DNA of 64,000 nt from Labia minor. Its lineage: Eukaryota; Arthropoda; Insecta; Dermaptera; Spongiphoridae. The notes beneath the pieces are model-generated. The model was not told where the DNA came from, ran no database searches, and was given only the letters and a program-made list of their open reading frames with translations. The DNA lies in contig OY720344.1 of assembly GCA_963082975.1 (NCBI GenBank), positions 29,299,172 through 29,363,171 on the forward strand. Direction: 5' to 3'. Shown in pieces: positions 24,434 through 35,330 of this stretch. The translations under genes were made by a program, and so were the position numbers. Position 1 is the first letter of the stretch; every line of letters begins with the position of its first letter.

Positions 24434-24436
<3 letters not shown>
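24149..24436 (+). mobile_element. tRNA-derived SINE
   Basis: A polymerase III A box (TGGCTGAGTGGG, ~24158) and B box (GAGTTCGAATCCC, ~24210) sit at tRNA-like spacing. They are followed by an unrelated body containing GGCAAGGGGAAACCACTTCG, TATGACTCCTGTGGAGTTAT and GGAAGTTATCGACAACG, and a (GAA)n tail at 24425-24436. The whole is embedded between two long (TA)n tracts (about 24080-24148 and 24437-24466). This is the standard anatomy of a SINE: tRNA-like head, family-specific body, short simple-repeat tail. Confidence 0.85.
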
Positions 24437-24469
<33 letters not shown>

Positions 24470-24934
24470 TATTTATAATATTTTATTAATTACTTCTTTG
24501 CCTTGAAGAAGAGTGCGTCGCGCACTCAAAATGTCAGCAATTAAATATAAAAGTTGATTATTTTTCTATTTTGTTATTTTTTCGGGAAGGCTCCCGTTTT
24601 TCTTATTTCTGAAATAAAATGTGTATGCTTAAAAAAAAACTAATGATCAATCTAATTATGATTCTTTTCTATAAATTGAAAGATTAAAATTCATGATTAC
24701 ACCTTTCAAAATGTCTTTAGAGATTTAATTTTATTACTAAAATAATATTTATGTAGTTAAAATAATGTTTTCAAATTATCATTTTAATTAATTTATTTTT
24801 TTATAAATTAAAATTATTATTAAATTTGTTATCAATAAATTTGATATAATAACTCTAATCTGCTTTTAAATATATCAAATTTAAATTGGGTGGCTGGTAT
24901 TGCCGGTTGCCTACATGCCAGGGGCTCCTAGCCT

Positions 24935-25025
24935 AGTGAAAGTTCAGTCAGTCAGTCGATGTCGTTGTGTGAGTGCGCAGTAGGAGAGACTCCGGGCGGG
25001 CGACGCTCTGCCTAAATCAAAACCG
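24935..25025 (+). promoter_or_regulatory. Candidate promoter and noncoding first exon
   Basis: An abrupt GC-rich island of about 130 bases contains the initiator motif TCAGT repeated three times (24944-24956), no TATA box, a downstream GGGCGGGCGACG, and a clean donor, ACC|GTAAGTG, at 25025. The only ATG in it opens an 18-codon upstream frame that ends before the donor. This fits an arthropod initiator/downstream-element promoter with an untranslated first exon. The gene it serves is not established: the small exons at 28071 onward or the receptor at 55320 are possible, both on this strand. Confidence 0.5.
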
Positions 25026-25029
25026 TAAG

Positions 25030-26680
25030 TGACTTTTTTAACCAAATTATGATAATTCAATCTACTACAAAACTACCAAAACAATCAATTAACATCATCC
25101 CTTCCATCCACACACAAATATATAATTGTAAAATATTTAAAATGACTTATTGATTTTTTAATATAAATATATATATAAATAGAAAAATAATAGTTTTTAT
25201 ATCATATTCCTAATATGAATAATAATTTAATTGATTCATTTATAATAACAATTTATTGCTATTTATAATAACAATTTATTGCTATTTATAATTATTTTCT
25301 TAAGATGATTATGATGAATATATTCTATAATTTTTCTTTGGATGGTATGATCTAATCCATTATATGTGTGTGGTTTATATTATAAATTAATGATACCCCC
25401 CAATATTCAATCTTACATCTTCTCTTCATTATAAGTGATTTTGATAGAAATCATTCAAAGCATGATTAATATTTACACTTGGTACGATGCTTATCAAGTT
25501 TTGTTTGTTTAATGTTTAGTAATTTAGAAAATCAACATGGTTATTAATCAATGACTATTAAACTAATTTAATTAATTTTTATAAATAACTTTAAATTATA
25601 ATTTAATATGAGAAATTATATACCTATTTTTTTTTAAATTCTGATTTGAGATCGTCTTAATTAAATCAGTCCAATTAAACTTTAAAGAATAAAACATAAT
25701 AAACTTATTATTATAATCATTTAATGGATTATTATCAATCTTTTTAAGAATTCATCTTTTTTTTCCCGGGTGGTATCAATGATGTTTTAATGTTTTATTT
25801 AATTTAATGATTTTCTTCTTTAATAGCGAAAGTAAAATCATTTGAGCATTTGTGGAGATGGAAACTACATTCAACGTTCATTGAGAAATACAAATCCAAA
25901 ATTTCATTTTATTTAATTCTATTTTTATATTTTCATTTTATTTAATTATTTATTATTTATTTAATTAAATAATTTTTTTTTTGAACAACAATTTTTAGTT
26001 TAATTTAAAACTCTTATGATTTTCATCCCTTTTTTGAACAGTCAGTATATTTTATTTTTTGCATTTTTAGTCAAATACCATATATCAATAGATATACAAT
26101 AGAATCATCATTAATATTAAATATTAAATATAAACATTATGTAACAAAATATCAATTAAGTAAAACGAATATTAAAATATAAAATAAATGAGATGAATTA
26201 TTTATTTGTTAAATAAACCTAATATAATCTCATCATATTTCATTTGAATGCATACATCAGTATGATGTAATTAATTGTGATAATATATAGAAACAATACA
26301 TATGTTTTTATTGATAATTAAAATCATTTTAAATGAAATTAATATTTTTTTATTTAACTTATTGAAATAAAGATAGTATGTATTTAATTAATGGTTGCTA
26401 ATATAAATTTCAACTTTTTGAAAATATTTTTCTTATTATTATATTTATAGTTATTATTTTTAGTATTAATCAAATTATTCATCTATCTAATCTTTGTATT
26501 GATTTTTAAATTTTCTTTCTTTTTAAATTTCTTCATCTTTCTGATATATTTTTTCTTTTTTGAATATTTTTTAAAGGTTTCCAGAATTCAACTTGTCTCT
26601 ATTAAAATATTAAATAAATATAAGATTTAATTATTTTATTAATTATAACTTTAAAGAGAGTAATACTTGAAGATTGAATG
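25030..26680. other. AT-rich stretch, probable intron
   Basis: Contains a 25-bp tandem duplication around 25240-25290 and otherwise only A/T-rich sequence. Confidence 0.4.
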
Positions 26681-26689
26681 TGTAAATAT

Positions 26690-27872
26690 CAGGGCTTCGA
26701 ACCGGAACTGAACCGAAAACCGAAAACCGAAAAAACCGGTATTTTTGTCGGAACGAAAACCGGAGCTGAACCGAAAAAAATAATATCGGTTTATTTCAGT
26801 TCAGTGTTCAATCCAGAGTTGCCAGAAGTGGTGTTTTTGGGCGTTTTGGCAACACACAACCCCGAATTTTTTTCAATTAGTTATGTCTCGTACTGCATGG
26901 TGTCGCTAAAAACTTTGTTTCAAAAATTAGTGTCCTAGTCATACTCTCCCTTCGGTTGTGTTGGTTGGCAGCGTCTCGTAGTTGCAATACAGAATTTAAT
27001 GTTTTCATCGTTTGTTTAATACTGATATTTTGATTTAATGATAGTATTAATTTTTTAAATTATTTATTCCATTTGTTACAGGGTTATGTATTGATATAAA
27101 GAAAATGATTCATAAATATAAATAAAATTATTAAATAAATTTAAACAAATATTGAATAACTTTGACCAGGTACGAAGATTAGACAGTAAAAAACTTATTT
27201 TAGAATTTTGGGAGTAAAATAAAAATACAATTCCTCATTTATACAAAATTGCAATGGTGGTTTTAGGAGCTACTCCAACACAAGTTAATGTTGAAAGAGC
27301 TTTCTCTGGTTTAAAGTTTATTTTACGAGACAATAGAAATAGTTTAAATACAAATATATTGGAAGATATTTTAATAATTAGAGGTAATTTTCATCTTTTA
27401 TAATTATAGTTATAATTGTAAGTAAATATATCCAAGAATCCTGTATACTTTAACATTAAATATACGAATTTGTTTCGTTTGTTGAGTGTTTGAAAGTAGA
27501 AGGATGTAAAAAAATATTCATACTTATTTGTTCCGTTTAATAAATTATATTAACATCTTATATTATATACTTCTAATTATACCTTTAATTAATTATTATT
27601 ATTTATATTATATTGTATCAATTCATGTAGTATGATTTAGGGTGGTAGCAAGAAATATTTTTATATATTTATGGCAGACTCGGCATACCCCGACCTAAAT
27701 TTCTAATACAAATAAAAGGTCTTTAAAATTAATTAATCGGAACTGAACCGAAAACCGAAAACCGAAAAAACCGGTATTTTTGCCGGAACGAAAACCGGAA
27801 CCGAACTGATATTTTTTTTTTATTGAACCGGAACGAAAACCGAAACGAAAAAAATAACGGTTCGAAGCCCTG
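26690..27872 (+). mobile_element. hAT element with decayed transposase end
   Basis: An exact 8-bp target duplication GTAAATAT (26682-26689, 27873-27880) flanks ends CAGGGCTTCGAACCG and their inverse. Both subterminal regions are packed with AACCGAAAACCGAA-type repeats and ACCGGT, which may be transposase-binding motifs. At 1183 bp it is shorter than a full hAT; the only recognisable coding part is the C-terminal dimerisation domain at about 27163-27403. Confidence 0.92.
27163..27403 (+). pseudogene. hAT transposase C-terminal dimerisation domain fragment
   Basis: The frame reads DSKKLILEFWE, a TAA stop at 27215, then NKNTIPHLYKIAMVVLGATP, TQVNVERAFSGLKFILRDN and NTNILEDILIIRG before the stop at 27401. 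The VERAFSGLK and LEDILIIR motifs are characteristic of the hAT dimerisation region. Everything N-terminal, including the catalytic core, is missing. Confidence 0.85.
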
Positions 27873-28070
27873 GTAAATATTAAGAAAGAAATTAAAATAG
27901 AAATGTATTTATTTCAATAATTATGGGAATATTAATTGATTGAATTCTAGAAAAATTTATTTAATATTTAATTAAATATAAGAATAATTATAAAACATAA
28001 TTCTTTTTAAAATAAATATATAATATATAATTTTAGAATAGTAAAATAATATTTCTCTTTGATGTTTCAG

Positions 28071-28122
28071 GATGAAGATATCGTTCACCAACCTTCATTT
28101 CCAGATTTGTGTATGTATTAAG
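28071..28122 (+). other. Candidate signal-peptide exon (MKISF...)
   Basis: The sequence follows the acceptor TTTGATGTTTCAG, has an ATG one base in, reads MKISFTNLHFQICVCIK and ends at AAG|GTAATT in phase 0. A second candidate exon at 28209-28254 (acceptor TTTTGATTAG, donor GAG|GTTAGT) would continue as AGQKKCENLTFDIV and stop. The product would be only 31 residues, so either the model is incomplete or these are leader exons. No transcript evidence is available. Confidence 0.3.
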
Positions 28123-28208
28123 GTAATTTATTTATTTTATATATATATCTTTAGAATTCATTTATATTCTAAATATTTTCAAATTTTTGTCATTTATCTT
28201 TTGATTAG

Positions 28209-28254
28209 GCTGGACAGAAGAAATGCGAGAATTTAACTTTTGATATTGTCTGAG
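28209..28254 (+). other. Candidate small exon
   Basis: Bounded by TTTTGATTAG and GTTAGT. In phase 0 it reads AGQKKCENLTFDIV then TGA. Listed because both splice signals fit and because it sits between other candidate exons. Confidence 0.25.
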
Positions 28255-28409
28255 GTTAGTATATTATTATTATTATATTTCCTTTACAATTTAATATAAA
28301 TAATTTATCTTCAAATTGTTTAATTTAATTTGACTTTTTTTTCTATCCTTCTAATAATGGTTTAAATTTCTTCTCTTCTTAATTCCCGATAAGAATAATC
28401 TAATTACAG

Positions 28410-28419
28410 CTCACCAAAT
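28410..28419 (+). other. Candidate 10-nt microexon
   Basis: CTCACCAAAT lies between TAATTACAG and GTAAGC. An almost identical arrangement, ATAATACAG-TTTACCAAAT-GTAAGT, occurs at 34411-34431 at the end of another candidate exon series (34142-34220 and from 34317). Confidence 0.25.
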
Positions 28420-28439
28420 GTAAGCTTACATGGTTTTTT

Positions 28440-29650
28440 AATTATCATGATAGATTTTTATTCATTTAGAAAATTTAAAATTCATTCATTCAATAAGACA
28501 AATTTTTATTTATTATTTATTTATATAATTCTATCACATAGTTTATTAATTTAGTATAAACTAATAAGAACGAAGGGACAATCTTTTGGTGTCAAATGAA
28601 ACAGAGTAATTGAGTAATCTCAGACCCCTCTCTTTTTCATTAGGCAATTGCACCACAAATTATACTTAAATTCTTATATAAATTTAATATCCCTTTCTTC
28701 ATTATATTCATGCTATTCTTATTTAATGAAATTAAATTATGAATGTACAAATAGAATATATACTTATATCTACTTATTAATGTCAATAAGCACATATAAT
28801 TAATGTGTAAAGATGATGACATTAGTATATACATTTTATCTACAATATACCTATAAACATAAAATATTATGATATCATTATAAATCTATTATCCACACTA
28901 ATTGAATAACAATCTTAAATGAACCATTAAAATCAAGATAAACCTCCATGTAGTAGTGCTCATATCTTTCAAATCTAATAAATATAATTTTCTTGTTTTA
29001 GTAATTATTTATTAAATTATATTTGATTATTATTTAAATTATGTCATTCAAACCGCTTCTTGTGTGAAATTTATGCTCATATAGAATAGATAGATAGATT
29101 ATTCTAGATCCGTCCCATAAATTTAATCTTTATATAAAGATCAATTATTTCATGATTAGTAATTTAATATATTAATATATATATATATATATATATACTT
29201 TTATCTTTTAAATAATTATGGGAAATCAATAGGAAAAATATAACTATTTATAAAATATAAGATAAACTTGTAGGAGAGGCACCATTCTACTAAGTACTTG
29301 ATTTAAAATTTATTTGTCTGTCATATAATTAAAAACATTTAATTCTAACTGATGAGAATTCATTGAAAACATGAAAATAATTGAATCATAATAAAAATTA
29401 ATTAATATTTAATAATTATTATAGGTTCATAAAAAAGTACTTTTTTAAAATTTTTTTTTTTATTTTCTTTATTTTTTATTTTTTGTTATGCAATGTAAAA
29501 TGATTATGTTTACGTAGGTGTTATCTAAGCAATATGAAAAGAAATATGAAATTATTATACAGCATATAACTTTTTTATTTAAATATTAACTATTAAATAA
29601 TAAATCAGTTCTAAATATAAACACTGAATAATTCATTTCAATCTTTTTCC
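28440..29650. other. AT-rich stretch
   Basis: Simple A/T sequence with a (TA)n tract at about 29165-29197. No gene or element recognised; the minus-strand frame at 28640-28834 lacks any supporting feature. Confidence 0.4.
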
Positions 29651-29659
29651 AATTTTATT

Positions 29660-29998
29660 TTAATGCCCTCTGTGTCCGTTTATCTGCATAAATTTATTTC
29701 TGTTCCGTCCTAGAGCGGATTCCACTCTGTTTACTATCGGTTGATAGATTAATTCACGAGGCATTGGATTATGATTACGGTGATATGCTTGCATCGGAAT
29801 GGCGCATTCATTGACATTCGTAGATCCACCTCTGTATCTATTATGATTAAATGGACAACCTGATATCAATTCTGAACCCGCTATTAGTGCTAAGAGAACG
29901 ATTGCCAATTGGAAATTCTGTAAAATTGCAAAAAATAAAAATAAAATAAATTAGATTAGTTTGCTATGTACATATATAATCATTTAGAAACTTACCAT
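29660..29998 (-). CDS. Gene C: small secreted protein (two exons)
   Basis: Exon 1 contributes only the initiator ATG (29996-29998), followed immediately by GTAAGTTTC. A 78-base intron ends in TGCAATTTTACAG, and exon 2 (29660-29917) starts NFQLAIVLLALIAGSELISG. Both junctions are phase 0. The joined product is 86 residues: a strong ~21-residue signal peptide (cleavage likely after ISG), then CPFNHNRYRGG, a second cysteine in NVNECAIP, and a basic Arg/Asn/His-rich tail (ALGRNRNKF, GHRGH). An AATAAA overlaps the region just after the stop. With two cysteines, one disulphide is possible. I recognise no family. It lies on the opposite strand from the flanking candidate exons. Confidence 0.82.
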
Positions 29999-30042
29999 TA
30001 TTATTAATATTATTAAATTTGATATATTTCCAAACAGAAATA

Positions 30043-30074
30043 ATTAAATCTAGTTATTTTCAATCCATTATATA
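30043..30074 (-). promoter_or_regulatory. TATA promoter of gene C
   Basis: On the minus strand GTATATAATGG occurs at about 30075-30065. A start 30 bases downstream would fall near 30043, giving a leader of about 45 bases before the ATG at 29998. Confidence 0.6.
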
Positions 30075-30309
30075 CAGAGACACGTATTTTGTTGTAAAAA
30101 ATAATCACGCGTTCTACGTGAGTATTTTTTATGCATCTAATATGAAATTCTGAATTGCAAAATATATGCAAAACAATAAGGTCATTGATTTTACAAATCG
30201 ATTGAATAAATAAAATATTAGATTATATAGAATTTATATGTTTTAAATAAATAAATAATAAGAATTATATAAAGAACCTTCTCAAAAAAATTTTTTTTGA
30301 GTCTATATA

Positions 30310-30803
30310 CAAGGGCGGGTGAATAAGTTCATGCCTTTTTGAATTTCCCGTCTCTTAAATGAAATCGCAACACTGCTCCTGTCAGCAGGCAACTATCAGC
30401 TGACTTATGTCGAAATTTGAACCACCTGGGTCTTTTAGTTTTTGTTTGACATCCATAATAGCAGACTACCTGGATATTCGGAAAAAAAATTGATAAAAGT
30501 GAATTTCCATAAATTGGGATACGAATTTCTCCCTCATCCACCCTATTCTCCGTATTTAGCCCGAGTTACTATTTCTTGTATTCAATTCAGAAGAAATGGC
30601 TCGTCAGGAAGAGATTTGAATCTAAATCTATTTTGATATCCTAGACAAATCTTATTTTTTGGAAGGGATAAAAAAAATGTAGAAACGTTAGACGAAGTGT
30701 AAAGGGCACAAAGGAGACTACGTTGAAAAATAATAAATAATAATTTTTTATTCAAAAACCTGTGTTTCATTCAAAAAGTCATGGACCTATTGACCTACCC
30801 TCG
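30310..30803. mobile_element. Internally deleted mariner element
   Basis: TA duplications (30308-30309, 30804-30805) flank imperfect inverted ends CAAGGGCGGGTGAATAAGTT and CGAGGGTAGGTCAATAGGTC. The plus-strand interior retains a broken C-terminal transposase frame with VNFHKLGYEFLPHPPYSPYL and traces of LDKSYFLEG further on. The N-terminal half is missing; ~494 bp remain. Confidence 0.8.
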
Positions 30804-31478
30804 TACTTCATTATTTATATATAAATGAAAATATATTTATATATTTATTTATATTTATTATTTATTTATTTATACATTTACTAATTATTAATTTCAATTT
30901 AATTATTATATTTTTAATTTAATACTTATTTTAATGAAAAGTGTATTTACTAGTACTTTACATCTATTGTAGATTACATTAACTCTACAGTCTGAAATTT
31001 CCATCTCATCCACCTTAATATTTATATATGTATATCCTCAAATCTCATTATATATTCATAATACTGTTTCCGATTCCAAATTGAATTCCTCTCTTCGGCT
31101 TTGTTTAATCGACATTCTATTTGTCTCTCACAATATATTGGAGAATGTATGGAGTGTTTCATTGTATACGTAGTGTAATGAACAAAACGATGAGTTGACT
31201 TTTATTAGAGATAAGATAGCGTTGATATAAAAGTTTGAGTGAGGCATATTTCATTTAGAATTTCAAATGTTACACAAACAAAATAACAATTAACATCAAT
31301 TTTTGTTTATCTAATGAAATAAAAATTTATTTTTTTATTTAATAAAAATAGTTATTCAGAATAATTTAAAATGTATCAAATCTACTCATTGTATTATTTA
31401 AAAGAAATGATTTTATGAAAATCCAGTTAAAACAAAATTGAAAATAATTTGAATATACAATCAAATGATTAATTATTA

Positions 31479-32644
31479 CACCCTCCATTCCAAAAGAAAC
31501 CTAACTTTTTAAAAAAAACAAAAAACCAATGTTCATTTTGGAACAAATCATTTTTATTCATCAATGTATTCCCCTTCTTCATCGATACACAAATTTGCAC
31601 GCTCCAATAAGTTGTCAAACGACTTCTTCATGTCAAGTCGCACGGAGCCAGATCTGGTGAATAGGGCAATGATGCAAAGGAATAACGTGATTTTTGACCA
31701 AAAATTCAGTTACAAGTCGCGAACGTATGTGATGGTGCATTATCGTGCAAAAGAGTGCAACTGCCGATTTCTCGATATTCTGGCCGAATACGACGAATTC
31801 CTGCCAGAAAACGCTTCATGACGTCCAGTGACTGTCTGGCCGGGTGGAACAAATTCTTTGTGAATAATTCCTTTTGAATCGTAAAAACAAATCAGCATAA
31901 TCTTAATTTTTGATTTCTTTAAGCGACTTTTTTTGGGTGTTCCTTCATTCAGCACTTTGCCGCTTTGTTTCGGGCTCATATTCAAAACACCACGTCTCGT
32001 CACAAGTTACAATCAATTTCAAGAAGTTTTGATCCTTCCGAGCACTTTTATCGATGTCTTTGCTATGCTCAATGCGATGAACTTTTGGTCCTCGGTGAGT
32101 TTGTGGTACAAACCGCGAATTAACCTTCTTAAGGCCCAAAACTTCGGTCAAAATGCGGTTTGCGATTGTTTGAGGAATGCCTAATTCCATTTCAATAACT
32201 TTCACCGACGATTTTTTGTTATTTTTGATGAATTCACGCACTTTTTCGATATTTTCTTCCGATAATCCGGTTCTGGGACGGCCTGATCTTTCGTCATCAC
32301 TCAGCGTCTCTCTACCCGATCTGAATCACCCAAACCACTCGTAAACTTGCGTACGGGATAGACAATCATCTCCATATGCATTTTGTAGCATTTGCTGCGT
32401 TTCAGTAAAAGTTTTACAAAGTTTAACACAAAAATCAATTACAGCTCTTAACTCATTTTCCGACCGATGTACAAAAAAACTGACATTTGAAATGCAATAA
32501 CTTTTGTTGAATAAATCCAAATGTCATGAAATTTATACCAGTTGTCAATGAGGGACTAAGCCATCTACCGGTAAAAAATTACAACAGATGGCATTATTGG
32601 TACTATTTTTTTTAAAAGTTCGGTTTCTTTTGGAATGGAGGGTG
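31479..32644 (-). mobile_element. Near full-length mariner element, decayed
   Basis: The terminal repeats CACCCTCCATTCCAAAAGAA are near-perfect inverted copies and TA duplications flank them (31477-31478, 32645-32646). At 1166 bp it is slightly shorter than a complete mariner. The transposase is broken into at least three frames on the minus strand. Confidence 0.94.
31560..32520 (-). pseudogene. Mariner transposase, frameshifted
   Basis: Reading the minus strand from 32520, the HTH region is recognisable (ELRAVIDFCVKLCKTFTETQ, YGDDCLSRTQVYEWF), then a second HTH part (IPQTIANRILTEVLGLKKV), the first catalytic motif CDETW at about 31985, a frame change into KKSRLKKSKIKIMLICFYDS and KEFVPPGQTV, and further broken pieces with SPDLAP-like sequence and a C-terminal LIGACKFVYR/EGEYIDE-like end near 31565. 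Several frameshifts and stops separate these, and a short C-terminal section is lost, so it is inactive. Confidence 0.88.
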
Positions 32645-32649
32645 TATCT

Positions 32650-33350
32650 TTACGCTTAGAAAAATTATGAATTATTTTATTTTTATATACATTTATGTAA
32701 AACAAATAGCTGTCGTTGTTTTGTTTAATATATTTTCTACCAAATCAAGTTCATGTGGATCCATTCACTCTTCTTCTGTCAGGTAATCCTGGAAACTTCC
32801 AATTATGACTCTCTTATAGAGTTATTATACCAATTCTTAAGTCGATGTTTCTTAGCTATAATTTTAAGAATTAATTTTATATGATTTATTTCTTTATCAT
32901 TAAATCTAATATCTTTACATTATTATCCAAACGATTTACGTACAACATTTAATCTTACACATTTTCGCTTTAAACGTGATAAACTATTTATTTCGAAATC
33001 ATTGATTATAATCTTCCAAACGATTCTTTGCGTCCCAAAATTGTCGTTTTGATTAGATTAGCCCATTGGGTAGATGTGAAGAGCGTAGCCATTAACAAGT
33101 AAAATTGAATGTTATTTTTATATAATTCATTTAGATTTTTTACTTTTTTAAAAAAGATAATCCGATTATTAAAAAAAAAATTGATTCTAAAAGGGGATTA
33201 TAATTATTTAAATGTTATATAAATATATATTGTCAGTCAATCTATTGTGAACTATCAAAGAAGTTAGTTATGTAATTTGCAAAGTAAGATCTTTTACTCT
33301 CTTTTCCTATTATAAGTATTTAGATTCAATTTATAGTTACATATATGACC
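32650..33350. other. Intergenic stretch
   Basis: No gene recognised; base composition is only slightly more balanced than average around 33000-33100. Confidence 0.4.
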
Positions 33351-33360
33351 CTTTCTAAAC

Positions 33361-33624
33361 CAGTGGTTCTCAACCTGGGGGCGCGAGCATATCAAGTGCC
33401 AGCAGACTTTTGAAAATTTTCGATTTCTTTTTCAATATGGTTCATTTCCGATTTTTTTCAATATGGTTCTAAAAAAAAAAAGGTCAGATGATTTTGGGAT
33501 GTTCTGAAACATTTTCGATTAAGTCAGTAAAAAAAAGGTAAACTGTTTGTGGGGTGGGGTGGGGGCATGACCATACATCAGTGTTCTAAGGAGGGCACAG
33601 AGCCTGAAAAGTTGAGAACCTCTG
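33361..33624. mobile_element. Small non-autonomous hAT element
   Basis: Ends CAGTGGTTCTCAAC and, inverted, CAGAGGTTCTCAAC are flanked by an 8-bp duplication (TTCTAAAC at 33353-33360, CTCTAAAC at 33625-33632, one mismatch). The 264-bp body has G-rich patches (GGTGGGGTGGGGGC) and no coding capacity. Confidence 0.9.
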
Positions 33625-34141
33625 CTCTAAACAATTCATAATTTAAATTTGAACAATTTTTATTTTTTCAAAATATAATAATTTCAAATGAACTTAAAAA
33701 ACTTCAATAAAAATTAAATTTTATAAAGTGCATATTTAATTTTTTTGCTGATATACTTATATCTATTTATATAAAGATATAAATTGTTTTATTAAAATCT
33801 TTGACTAGTAATTACTTTAAATTGATTTAAGAACTCATTAATTCAGTTTTATTAAAAGTTGAAAAAGAACTAATAAAGTTTTAAATTTCCTTAAATATAA
33901 TTATTAAAAAATTTTTTTAAATTAAAATCATCTTAAAAATGTTAGGATTATTTTCTGAAATATTATTAAATTTCAAATAAGTAATTTTAAAGATTTAATA
34001 TTACAGAAATACCATAATATATCTAAAAAACCGTTACTCCTTTTGAATTATATTAATATTATTCATTTATTTTTATTTATATTCATTTTATTGTTATATA
34101 TCTTATCTAATCTTAATTAATTTCTTATTTGTCCTGGCTAG

Positions 34142-34425
34142 AGAAACGAGACATCAATTCAAGTCTTCGAGTTTTCGAATGTAATCTGCGATATATATCA
34201 ACACTCTTTTTAACTTCAAGGTTAGTATTTATTACTAAGTTGATTTTTAATTCAATTTAAATTTATTTATTTTAAATTTTCATATTCTAATATTTTATTT
34301 TGTACTTTTAATTTAGGTTTCCAACTTCGTTCCTTCTACTGGATGTTGAATTGAATTCTTGATTATTTCTCTAACTCTGATGATGATGGATGATGAAATG
34401 ATCTACATAATACAGTTTACCAAAT
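34142..34425 (+). other. Candidate exon series
   Basis: Three exon-like blocks are bounded by plausible splice sites: 34142-34220 (after GGCTAG, before GTTAGT), a block from 34317 (after TTAATTTAG) and the terminal 10 bases TTTACCAAAT before GTAAGT at 34426. None holds a long frame. The series resembles that at 28071-28419 in its ending, suggesting either paralogous genes or shared leader exons. Confidence 0.25.
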
Positions 34426-34589
34426 GTAAGTAACCATCGGTATTTATTTAGCATGGCAAATTTCGAAATGGGTATAAATTTTATTAATTTCCATAGATAA
34501 TAGTAAGCATAATTGAATTTAAATGATTTTTTTTGCTTTGGTAATATTCATTAGCAAATTATAGAAAAATATATTAAATTATATGATAA

Positions 34590-35330
34590 AATTTAGTGAG
34601 ATTAGGGAATTTCAGAGCACATCTGTCAATTAGGAGCATGAATAAAGGAGGTAGAAGAGATAAGGTATTTTTAGAATTGGTAGTTTTCGATTCGCTACAC
34701 GACAACATGGTTTTGTTGTTAAGGATTTTCAGTAGGTTGCCTCCTACTTCCATCGAGGGATGCATGTTCTCAACATTCTAATCCATAGTTTAGATTAGAA
34801 ATAATAAATAAAATGTGTGGGTGGATAAGACCATAAGTGCCATGCCTTTATTTAAAGGATGGGTCGCATGAACTGTCAGTATTGCATTAATTGCATGCTA
34901 GGTCTGAATTGTGCCTTTTTGTATTGCTGAGAGGGTAATTGAGGTGGATCGAATGAACATGCATTCGGGAAGGTAATTCAGCACAGTTCCGAAATGGGAA
35001 TAGCCTGAACAGGAACAAATTGTTAATTACCTTTTGAGCATAGGATATTTTCTATTAGCATACACATATCCACACATTTTGTTGGATTCCATGCACTCCC
35101 TTAAGTAGGTAGGTAGGTTCTATTTCAGGTTGCCCCGAATGTTGTGGTTTCATTTCGAAATCCAAAAAATCAAAGGCACACTCAGCTGATTTAAAGAGGC
35201 TTACAGACCAAATGTCTTATTTTTTATATTTTTTTTAAGGCGAACTCTCTTTGTAATTACATTTTTCAAATTCGGTAAGGCGAGGATTGGAAGGGCTAAT
35301 TTATGAGGAAGGAGGAGGCCCTATTAAATA
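34590..35330. other. Unexplained island of balanced base composition
   Basis: This stretch is visibly less AT-rich than its surroundings. It contains complementary open frames at 34574-34765 (minus) and 34596-34781 (plus), neither recognisable, a run of AGGTAGGTAGGT near 35107, and no inverted ends. It may be an untranslated exon, a noncoding RNA or an old element. Confidence 0.35.

Noticed and set aside
24535..24620. GGGAAGGCTCCCGTTTTTCTT as a bacterial-type terminator
   Set aside because: A short chance hairpin before a T-run in a eukaryotic sequence; no bacterial gene is present.
30329..30770. Overlapping small frames on both strands
   Set aside because: They are shadows within a decayed mariner element, not host genes.
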